Below are positions 1 through 6,325 of a stretch of 18,655 bases of DNA, one piece after another; positions within the stretch are counted from its first letter, which is position 1; the number at the start of each line of letters is the position of its first letter. The translations under genes and the position numbers were made by a program. The notes beneath the pieces were generated by a model. It was not told the origin of the DNA, ran no database searches, and saw only the letters and a list, made by a program, of their open reading frames with translations. Where the stretch lies: assembly GCA_964446285.1 (NCBI GenBank), contig CAYUNT010000079.1:1-18655 (forward strand). Reading direction: 5' to 3'. Source of the stretch: CAYUNT01 sp964446285 (GTDB lineage Bacteria > Sumerlaeota > Sumerlaeia > SLMS01 > CAYUNT01).

Positions 1-1251
1 GCGGCCCGCGGGGCCCCCCCCCACCGCCTCCCGGGGCCGGCCCGGGGGCGGGGGGGGACTCAATAAGCCTGGCGGCCCGGGGGGCATCATGGATGGTGGC
101 CCGGAAACTGGCATCTGCCCCGGCGCGGCGGGGGAGTAGCCAGCAACAGGAACATGAAAGTCGCGGGCTTGCGGCGCCTGCGGCCTGGGGGGCAGAAATG
201 ATCCGGATGCCGATGCGGCTGGGGATTGAGAGGATTGAGGGGAATGAGAAGGATAAATTCCAGTAGCCGCCATCAAGGGAGAGGACGGAGGCGCGGGGGC
301 ACCCGCGGGCGCCGCCGCGGGGGGACAAAACGCCGCAAGAGGTGAAGCCGCAGGTGCAGCAGGCGCGGCAGGCGCGGGAGGAGGTGGTAGTGGAGGAGGG
401 GGCGCGGGAGCGGCAATGGGAGTTTCCATGCCGGGCATCGCTTCCAGGCTGATAACGCTCATATCCGCCGCCGTCTGGGGGCGCGCCGACATCTCCGGAA
501 CAGGCGGCGCTTGCCTTTTGGGGGCGATCATTGCGCTGCTGAAAGGATCGCCCGAGGCGGCGGGCCGTGCTGGATACGCCGCCATTGGCGCAGGCGCGGC
601 GGGCCGCATGGGAGGGGGCGGCGCAGCAGGCGCAGGCCGGGGCACCGGAGGGGCAGCTTGCGGCGGCCTGGGAGGACCGAAATTCGTAGAGGAAGGCGGC
701 AGGGCAATCGAGCCAATGGGAAGCGAAGGCGGCGGCGGCAAATTGACCATTGGCATCTGCGATTGATCCGGCGGCGGCTCGTATTCGGCGGGCGGACCCG
801 CCCCCAGCGCGGAAAGCTGAATCTGATCTATCATTTGCTGCGCTTCGGCCTTTTGCGGGGGCGAGGGATCGCTCGCCAGAAATTCACGCAAAAGGCGCAG
901 CGCAAGCTGCCTGCGCTCGGGAATCTGGCTCCAAAGCCGCGCCAATTCCAATCGCGCGGGCAGGGCTACCGGCGCATCCGGATAGCGCTGCACCAGGACT
1001 TCGAGCGCCGATTGCGCCTCGGCCATTTGGCCGCTTTTCAAAAAGGCGCGGCACAGGTCGTATTGCACGCCGGCGGGGAAGGAAAACTTCGCATCTTGTT
1101 GATGCAGTATATTCCACAAAGGCGCAGCGGCCATGCCATCCCCGGCGAATATGGCCCGCTGAAGGTCTTGCTTGGCCTTGCGAGAATCCTTGGCCGCGGT
1201 TGATCCGCTTGATCCCGAACCTGAGGCGCCTGTCGGTTGCATGGCCGCCAT
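1..1251 (-). CDS. TPR-like, proline/alanine-rich protein of unknown function (partial, C-terminus off the window)
   Basis: I translated this frame line by line: it stays open from ATG 1251 to base 1 (417 codons, no stop). A second in-frame ATG lies at 1242. GGAAGG sits 9 bases before ATG 1251, which favours that start. No signal peptide or membrane segment is visible. Residues 1-20 are Gly/Ser-rich. Residues about 60-145 look like two tetratricopeptide repeats: the first has the expected G-x4-A spacing and ends in RYPDAP, as in YbgF/BamD-type repeats. From about residue 150 the protein is low-complexity Pro/Ala, with proline runs near 284-293. TPRs usually mediate protein contacts, and the tail is probably disordered. 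I do not recognise a family. It lies downstream of nuoM behind its own candidate promoter, so a link to complex I is not implied. The last 20 codons cover G/C homopolymers and may contain base errors. Confidence 0.72.
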   Translation of the reverse strand, partial: MAAMQPTGASGSGSSGSTAAKDSRKAKQDLQRAIFAGDGMAAAPLWNILHQQDAKFSFPAGVQYDLCRAFLKSGQMAEAQSALEVLVQRYPDAPVALPARLELARLWSQIPERRQLALRLLREFLASDPSPPQKAEAQQMIDQIQLSALGAGPPAEYEPPPDQSQMPMVNLPPPPSLPIGSIALPPSSTNFGPPRPPQAAPPVPRPAPAAPPPPMRPAAPAPMAAYPARPAASGDPFSSAMIAPKRQAPPVPEMSARPQTAADMSVISLEAMPGMETPIAAPAPPPPLPPPPAPAAPAAPAASPLAAFCPPAAAPAGAPAPPSSPLMAATGIYPSHSPQSSQSPAASASGSFLPPRPQAPQARDFHVPVAGYSPAAPGQMPVSGPPSMMPPGPPGLLSPPPPPGRPREAVGGGPAGR

Positions 1252-1331
1252 CCGATTCGCCCTTCCCCGTAGGCGTTGAGTAAGTTGATACTGCTTTGTG
1301 TATATGCCGCCCTGAGGGCGCGCCAAACCAC

Positions 1332-1369
1332 ATGAAGCGGATGCGCATAGGCGCGCGAACACGCTTCAT
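1332..1369. repeat. Inverted repeat in the spacer between nuoM and the TPR-like gene
   Basis: ATGAAGCG (1332-1339) is matched by CGCTTCAT (1362-1369), an 8-base perfect stem, and GCGC units inside it can extend the pairing. It lies between the candidate promoter and the start of the TPR-like gene, so it would fold in that gene's leader RNA or in a nuoM read-through transcript. There is no clear T-run directly after it on the minus strand, so it is not a typical intrinsic terminator. A second small hairpin (CGCCC/GGGCG) lies near 1311-1323. Nothing else is evident in the 256-base spacer 1252-1507. Confidence 0.45.
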
Positions 1370-1444
1370 CCCCTTTTCGCTCTGCCACACTAACCGCGCG
1401 GGCGGCAAAGAGACAACCCCAAACCGCACGTCCATAGTTCAACG

Positions 1445-1472
1445 ACTATCTTTACGGATTCCTGGCGGTCAA
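1445..1472 (-). promoter_or_regulatory. Candidate sigma70-type promoter for the TPR-like gene
   Basis: On the minus strand TTGACC (1472-1467, 5 of 6 to the -35 consensus) is followed after 16 bases by GATAGT (1450-1445, 4 of 6 to the -10 consensus). Initiation would fall near 1438, giving a leader of about 190 bases. It is a sequence match only. Confidence 0.33.
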
Positions 1473-1507
1473 GAGCACCACAGATTGCGATATTTGCTTC
1501 ATTCAGA

Positions 1508-3175
1508 TCAGGGAGCAACCCCGTTCGCCTGATGACCCGGGCCGGAATGGCCGGAATACGCCAGAGGAGTGGGCGTTCCGGGAGAGGTGAGGTTCAAGGT
1601 CATCGAAGAATGCACGCGCTCAAGCACGGGCTGGCTGGCGGATTCGCTCAGGCGCAGGAACGGGCGCGGATACAAACCGATCCAAAACGCGACGCCAATC
1701 AGCGCGACCAGTTGAACGATTTCGCGCAGATTCAAATCTTCCAGGCGGCGATTTTTCGCATTGGTCACCTTGCCGAAGAACACTTTCTGGACCATCACCA
1801 GCAAATACACGGCTCCGAGGATGACGCCCAGCCCGGCCAGCGCCGCCACAGGCCAGGTGAAACTCACGTTCGAAGCATCGAGCGGCAGAAACGCCCGGCT
1901 CTTCATCGAACCGAGCATGATCAGAAATTCGCCCACAAATCCGTTCAGGCCCGGCAGCCCGGCCGAAGACAACACAACGACCATCGTCAGCGCCGCATAC
2001 ACCGGCAGAGTTTTCGCCAATCCGCCGAATTCCGCCATTTCGCGCGTGTGGCGGCGTTCGTAAATCATGCCTACGGCGAGGAACAGCGCGCCGGTCGAAA
2101 TGCCGTGATTCACCATTTGCAGGATTGCGCCGCTCATGCCCTGCGCCGTGAATGTGAAAATGCCGAGCATGATGAATCCCATGTGGCTCACGGACGAATA
2201 CGCAACGAGGCGTTTCATGTCCGTTTGCGCCAGCGCCGTCAGCGCCCCGTAGATAATCGCCACAATCGCCAGCCACGTAATGAGCGGCGCAAAGGCCGCC
2301 GCTGCGTCCGGAAACAGCGGCAGGCAGAACCGCAAAATGCCGTAAGCGCCCGTTTTCAGCAAGGTTCCGGCCAGAATGACCGATCCCGCCGTCGGGGCTT
2401 CGGTGTGCGCGTCGGGCAGCCAGGTGTGGAATGGGAACATCGGCACCTTAATGGCGAACGCGAGGAAAAATCCCAGGAAGGGCCAGAATTGCAGATGCGG
2501 CGCAAGGAGTGTGCGCGCGCGAATCGCCGGATTGTAGAGAAGCGCCTCGTAGGAGAAGGTGTTCAGCCCCTGTCCGCGCGCCGAGAAATACAGATACAGA
2601 ATCGCCAGCAGCATCAGCACCGATCCGGCCAGCGTATAGAGCACGAACTTCATCGTCGCATAGACGCGATTGCCCGATCCCCAGATTCCGATGAGGAAAT
2701 AGAGCGGGATCAGCATGATTTCCCAGAAGATATAAAACAAAACCAAGTCGAGGGCGAGGAATGTGCCGAGGATGCCCGTCTGTAGGAGGAGCAGGAAGAA
2801 GTAATAGAGATGTTCGCGGTCGTTGATGGCGCGCCAGGAGCACAACACAGCGGGAATGCCGAGGAACGTGGCTAGCAGGACCATAAGGAGGCTGAGATGA
2901 TCCGCGCCGACAGTGTAGCTCAGGCCCCACTCGGGAATCCAGGGGATGTGCTCGCGCAATTGGAAGGGCGACGTGGCTTTCATCAAGCCGTCGAAGAGGA
3001 CGACAGGGCGCGCCTCGCAGGCCCACGAGAAGTTATGGAGCGCGGCAAGGGCGAGTGCGAAATCCGCCGCCACAACGAGCAGGGCAACGAATTTAGCAAG
3101 CCAGGCTCTTTGCGCGCCCAGCGCCAGAATCACCAGCGCGCCAACCAGCGGAATGAGAATCAAAGCGGAAAGCAT
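1508..3175 (-). CDS. nuoM: NADH-quinone oxidoreductase subunit M
   Basis: NuoM is an antiporter-like, proton-translocating subunit of the complex I membrane arm. The 555-residue product is hydrophobic throughout and should form about 14 membrane helices. Key charged residues are visible: E152 in FWEIMLIPLYF, K243 in KVPMFPFHTWLPDAH, K274 in LLKTGAYG and E416 in GFVGEF. They correspond to E. coli E144, K234, K265 and E407 of the proton path. The AYSSVSHMGF motif is at 325-334. The protein is about 45 residues longer than the E. coli one, partly through a hydrophilic Ser/Pro/Gly C-terminal tail from about residue 520. ATG 3175 is preceded by AGGAG 11 bases upstream. It is the last nuo gene of the operon but is separated from nuoL by the mntA-hepT pair and an 87-base spacer with a strong hairpin. 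Confidence 0.98.
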   Translation of the reverse strand: MLSALILIPLVGALVILALGAQRAWLAKFVALLVVAADFALALAALHNFSWACEARPVVLFDGLMKATSPFQLREHIPWIPEWGLSYTVGADHLSLLMVLLATFLGIPAVLCSWRAINDREHLYYFFLLLLQTGILGTFLALDLVLFYIFWEIMLIPLYFLIGIWGSGNRVYATMKFVLYTLAGSVLMLLAILYLYFSARGQGLNTFSYEALLYNPAIRARTLLAPHLQFWPFLGFFLAFAIKVPMFPFHTWLPDAHTEAPTAGSVILAGTLLKTGAYGILRFCLPLFPDAAAAFAPLITWLAIVAIIYGALTALAQTDMKRLVAYSSVSHMGFIMLGIFTFTAQGMSGAILQMVNHGISTGALFLAVGMIYERRHTREMAEFGGLAKTLPVYAALTMVVVLSSAGLPGLNGFVGEFLIMLGSMKSRAFLPLDASNVSFTWPVAALAGLGVILGAVYLLVMVQKVFFGKVTNAKNRRLEDLNLREIVQLVALIGVAFWIGLYPRPFLRLSESASQPVLERVHSSMTLNLTSPGTPTPLAYSGHSGPGHQANGVAP

Positions 3176-3228
3176 TCGTTCATTATCTCCTGAATCAGGC
3201 TCCGGAAATGGATCGTTTTGGCAGATGT

Positions 3229-3262
3229 GGCGCTGGACAGGCGGCTCGCCTTTGTCTGCGCC
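3229..3262 (-). repeat. Long imperfect hairpin between hepT and nuoM
   Basis: Directly after the hepT stop codon the minus-strand RNA can fold as GGCGC-a-GAC-aa-AGGCG-agc-CGCCT-GTC-ca-GCGCC, which is 13 pairs with small internal loops. No T-run follows, so it does not look like an intrinsic terminator. It may act as an RNA-stability or processing element that sets expression of nuoM apart from hepT; that is inference. Confidence 0.55.
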
Positions 3263-3607
3263 CTATTCTTTTTCCTCTTTTAGCAATTGGCGGATAATAG
3301 GCTCCACAGCGGGAATTTCCTGGCGAATCACCGCCCATATAATGTCCAGATCGATGCCAAAATACTCATGGATTAGCTTGTCTCTCATCCCCGCCATATA
3401 CTTCCAGGGCACGTCCGGATAACGAGTCTTGATGTCTTGTGAAATCCTTTTCGAAGCTTCTCCGATAACCTCAAGGCTGCGAACCACTGCATTAATGGTC
3501 TTTTTGTCCTGCCGAAACTCTTCCCAAGTCATGCCCTTGGTAAAGTCGGCGATTTCGTCAACTGCCGACACAATGTCTTCAATATAATCGCGACTCTCCC
3601 TCTTCAT
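3263..3607 (-). CDS. hepT: HepT-like HEPN ribonuclease toxin (DUF86 family)
   Basis: The 114-residue protein matches the HepT/DUF86 branch of HEPN domains in length and pattern. It has IVGE-like helix residues near 45-52 (SLEVIGEASKRIS) and the defining R-x4-H-x-Y motif at R75, H80 and Y82 (MRDKLIHEYFG). In characterised MntA-HepT systems R and H form the RNase site of a dimer that cuts RNA, and the Tyr of this motif is adenylylated by the antitoxin to silence the toxin. All three residues are present, so the toxin looks intact; an Asp follows the Arg where many relatives have Asn. The ATG overlaps the mntA stop by four bases (ATGA), indicating translational coupling. The GC content is visibly lower than in the surrounding nuo genes. 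It sits inside the complex I operon on the same strand. Confidence 0.93.
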   Translation of the reverse strand: MKRESRDYIEDIVSAVDEIADFTKGMTWEEFRQDKKTINAVVRSLEVIGEASKRISQDIKTRYPDVPWKYMAGMRDKLIHEYFGIDLDIIWAVIRQEIPAVEPIIRQLLKEEKE

Positions 3608-3903
3608 ATCATAATAACCTCATCGAGAATGTGGCGGCCGATATGAGGTTTAAGGGCCTTTCGCGTAACCAGGTCCACTTTTGCTCCCAGCAGACCTCCC
3701 AGATGTTCTTCCAATTTTAGAAACTCGAAAAAGCCAACGGAGCGGTTAAATTCGACTAGCAAATCCACATCGCTTTGCGCGTTCTGTTCTCCGCGCGCAT
3801 AGGATCCAAACAACCCAATGGATTGGACTCCCCAATTCACACGCAAGTCATCCTTTTGCTCTCGCAGGATGCCCTGAACTCTTGCCGTGGAAAGGAGATT
3901 CAT
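3604..3903 (-). CDS. mntA: MntA-like minimal nucleotidyltransferase antitoxin
   Basis: The 99-residue protein is a minimal nucleotidyltransferase (MNT). It carries GSYARGEQ at 33-40 and D45-V-D47, giving exactly the G-S-x10-D-x-D active-site spacing of MntA enzymes; D77 in KVDLVT is a plausible third metal ligand. In known pairs this enzyme transfers AMP from ATP to the tyrosine of HepT and so neutralises the RNase. All catalytic positions are present. It starts 59 bases after the nuoL stop, has only a weak binding site (GAG close to the ATG), and overlaps hepT by four bases. A poor promoter-like match (TTGAAT at 3951-3946, TAGAAC at 3930-3925, spacer only 15) precedes it. Its lower GC than nuoL suggests later acquisition. 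Function is assigned by family; pairing is supported by adjacency and overlap. Confidence 0.93.
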   Translation of the reverse strand: MNLLSTARVQGILREQKDDLRVNWGVQSIGLFGSYARGEQNAQSDVDLLVEFNRSVGFFEFLKLEEHLGGLLGAKVDLVTRKALKPHIGRHILDEVIMI

Positions 3904-3949
3904 ACTCTCAAGTAACCTGGATGTGTTCTAGTCGGATGCTTGCCTATTC

Positions 3950-3969
3950 AAAAAAGAAATGGCTATTTC
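3950..3969 (-). terminator. Weak terminator-like hairpin at the end of nuoL
   Basis: On the minus strand GAAAT-AGCC-ATTTC (3969-3956) is followed directly by six T (3955-3950). The shape is that of an intrinsic terminator, and it overlaps the nuoL stop codon. The stem has only five, AT-rich pairs, so termination would be partial at best. It could lower read-through from nuoL into mntA-hepT-nuoM. Confidence 0.3.
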
Positions 3970-6233
3970 ATCCCCAGCACAAAATAGAGCAGGCACATTA
4001 CGACGCCGAGCAGCATCGCCAGGGCGTATGCCTGCACCTGGCCCGATTGCAGGCGGCGCAGTCCGAGGCTGAATCCGCGGCACAGCCGCGCCAGGCCATG
4101 CAGGAATCCGTCGATGAGCGAGCGGTCAAACGTCAGCGCCGCGCTCGCAAATCGCCAGGTTCCTTTTACAAACGCCGAATTATAGATGTCATCCCACCAC
4201 CAGCGATTGGCCGAAAGCTGGTAGAGCGGCCCGAGCGCGCGCGCCATCGAACGGGCGCGCTCCGAGATGCCCGATCCGTAGAATATCCAGGCGATGGCCA
4301 GTCCGATGATCGCCACTGCCGCCGAGAAAAGCGCGAGGCCAACTTCGAGGCCGTGGCTTGCCGAATGCCCCGCCTTATGCGCCGCCGCAACCGCCGCGGA
4401 ATGAGCGGCCGCCGCCCCCGCCGCCGTTGCCGGATGTTCGCCCGCGCCCGCAGCCATCTCAGCGCCGCCGCCCCCGCCCGTGATTCCGCGCGCTTCGAGC
4501 AGCCGCAGTCCGCGATCTGTCACAGGCGAAAGGAAGTGATGGAAACGCGCGCTGCCGCCAAACGCCTCGGGGACGTTCAGGAAGCCGGCCACGAGCGAAA
4601 AGAACCCGAGCACGATCAGAACCCACGTCATCACGCGCGGCGATTCGCTGATGTGTTCGCGCACGTGCGGATCGGTGCGGTCGTCGCCGTGGAACGCCAA
4701 AAACAGCGACCGCCCCATGTATATTGCCGTGAATAGCGCCGCCACCGCGCCGATGCCCCAAAGCGTTTTCCCCAGGGCGCCGAAACCCGGCAGCGCGCCC
4801 TCGAACGCCTTGAATAAAATTTCGTCCTTCGAGAAAAATCCCGCCGTGAGCGGGAATCCAGCGATGGCCAGCGTCGCCGCCGCGTAAGCGATCCACGTCA
4901 GCGGCATCCGTTTGCGCAGTGCGCCCATGCGGAACAAATCCTCCTCATGGTGCAGCGCGTGGATAATCGAACCGGCCGCGAGGAAGAGGCAGCCCTTGAA
5001 GAAGGCGTGCGTAAAGACGTGGAAGATGCCTGCCGCGAACGCCCCAACCCCGAGGCCCATAAACATATATCCGAGTTGCGAAACCGTCGAATAGGCCAGC
5101 ACCTTTTTGATGCCGCGTTGCGTAAGTCCGATTGAGGCAGCCACAAACGCCGTCAGCGCCCCGACAATCGCCACAACGGCCATCGTCTCGGGCGCGAGCA
5201 TATAGAGCACATTGCAGCGCGCGACCATATATACGCCCGCCGTTACCATCGTCGCCGCGTGGATGAGCGCCGACACCGGCGTTGGGCCGGCCATGGCGTC
5301 TGGCAGCCAGATAAACAGCGGAATCTGCGCGCTTTTGCCTGTTGCGCCGATGAACAGCAACAGCGTGATCGCCGTCACTACCCAGCCGCCGTAAGGGAAA
5401 AGCCCGCCCGATTCCGCCCGCGCGAACACGTCTTCAAACCGCAGCGTGCCGCAGTGCCACCAGATCATGAACATGCCGAGCAAAAACGCCCAGTCGCCCA
5501 CGCGGTTGACCACAAACGCCTTTTTTCCCGCGTCCGCGCACGTGATTTGTTCGAACGGGCGGTCGAAATAATACCCAATCAGCAAATACGAGCACAACCC
5601 GACGCCTTCCCATCCGACAAACATCAGCGGGAAATTATCCGCAAGCACTAGCGTGAACATCGCCCCGGCGAACAGCGACAAATACGCGAAAAACCGGTGG
5701 TATCCCGGATCGGGTTGGAACGCGCCCGCGCGTTCGTAACCGGTGAATCCATGCGCGTCGGCAAAATCCTCTTCGTCATGCCCACCGTGTTTAGCGTCAT
5801 GGTCATCGCCATGCCCCGCGCCGTGCCCGTGCCCGCCCGCGAATACCTTTTCCTTCATATAACCGGTTGCGTATATGAACACGAGCGAGCCGACCAGCGA
5901 GACGATAATGAGCATCACGGCCGTGAGTTGATCGACGCGCAAGGCCACATTCGCCTCGAAGCCTCCGACGCTGATCCACTGCCAAAGAGGAACCGTTTGC
6001 CCGGTCCAGGCCGCCGCCGCGCCCGCCTCTGGCGCGCCGTGGCCCGCCGCGCCGCCCGCGCCGAACGTGTGTCCGATCACCTCGCCAAGAATGATCAGAC
6101 TGACCGCCAGCGCGCCGAGCATCGACGCCACCGCGATCCGTCCCGACCATAGGCGCAGTTTCCGGCCAAAGAGGCCGTTGATTAGAGCCGCCGCGAACGG
6201 CAGCAGGGGAATGAGCCAGACCCGGTCAATCAT
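3963..6233 (-). CDS. nuoL: NADH-quinone oxidoreductase subunit L, with Gly/Ala/His-rich insertions
   Basis: NuoL is the distal antiporter-like subunit of complex I, with about 16 membrane helices and a long lateral helix. Hallmarks are E209 in VGWEGVGLCSYLLIG, D247 in NRVGDWAF, K300 in ATGKSAQIPLF, H325 in SALIHAATMVTAG and the QLGYMFMGLG segment near 386-395. These are the residues expected for proton transfer. At 756 residues it is about 140 longer than E. coli NuoL (613). The excess is mainly in three low-complexity insertions: about 54-78 (Gly/Ala/His), about 127-174 with seven His between 135 and 161, and about 586-629 (Gly/Ala with five His). ATG 6233 lacks a clear Shine-Dalgarno sequence. 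The gene follows nuoN after 92 bases and is followed by mntA, not nuoM. The first ~100 and middle ~400 residues are canonical. Confidence 0.98.
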   Translation of the reverse strand: MIDRVWLIPLLPFAAALINGLFGRKLRLWSGRIAVASMLGALAVSLIILGEVIGHTFGAGGAAGHGAPEAGAAAAWTGQTVPLWQWISVGGFEANVALRVDQLTAVMLIIVSLVGSLVFIYATGYMKEKVFAGGHGHGAGHGDDHDAKHGGHDEEDFADAHGFTGYERAGAFQPDPGYHRFFAYLSLFAGAMFTLVLADNFPLMFVGWEGVGLCSYLLIGYYFDRPFEQITCADAGKKAFVVNRVGDWAFLLGMFMIWWHCGTLRFEDVFARAESGGLFPYGGWVVTAITLLLFIGATGKSAQIPLFIWLPDAMAGPTPVSALIHAATMVTAGVYMVARCNVLYMLAPETMAVVAIVGALTAFVAASIGLTQRGIKKVLAYSTVSQLGYMFMGLGVGAFAAGIFHVFTHAFFKGCLFLAAGSIIHALHHEEDLFRMGALRKRMPLTWIAYAAATLAIAGFPLTAGFFSKDEILFKAFEGALPGFGALGKTLWGIGAVAALFTAIYMGRSLFLAFHGDDRTDPHVREHISESPRVMTWVLIVLGFFSLVAGFLNVPEAFGGSARFHHFLSPVTDRGLRLLEARGITGGGGGAEMAAGAGEHPATAAGAAAAHSAAVAAAHKAGHSASHGLEVGLALFSAAVAIIGLAIAWIFYGSGISERARSMARALGPLYQLSANRWWWDDIYNSAFVKGTWRFASAALTFDRSLIDGFLHGLARLCRGFSLGLRRLQSGQVQAYALAMLLGVVMCLLYFVLGMK

Positions 6234-6325
6234 GGATCGTTTCTATCATCCGTCGCATTCGGAATGGCCCTCGTCCGGCCCGCGCGCCGCGCAAATCACG
6301 AACACGCGCACGCTCGCGAATTGCC

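Noticed and set aside
416..1283. Plus-strand Gly/Arg-rich frames at 416-766, 511-1203 and 750-1283
   Set aside because: They are complements of the Pro/Ala-rich coding tail, which produces Gly/Arg-rich antisense peptides.
1311..1323. CGCCC/GGGCG hairpin as a terminator after nuoM
   Set aside because: Only five pairs and no T-run on the minus strand, and it lies about 185 bases past the nuoM stop.
884..1442. Two overlapping minus-strand frames (183 and 134 codons) near the left end
   Set aside because: They lie out of frame with the longer TPR-like frame, are Arg/Cys-rich and show no TPR pattern; the 417-codon frame has a ribosome binding site and protein-like repeats.
1532..2785. 417-codon open frame on the plus strand opposite nuoM
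   Set aside because: It is the antisense shadow of nuoM. Its product is Arg/Gln/His-rich with no domain pattern, and the minus frame encodes an unmistakable NuoM.
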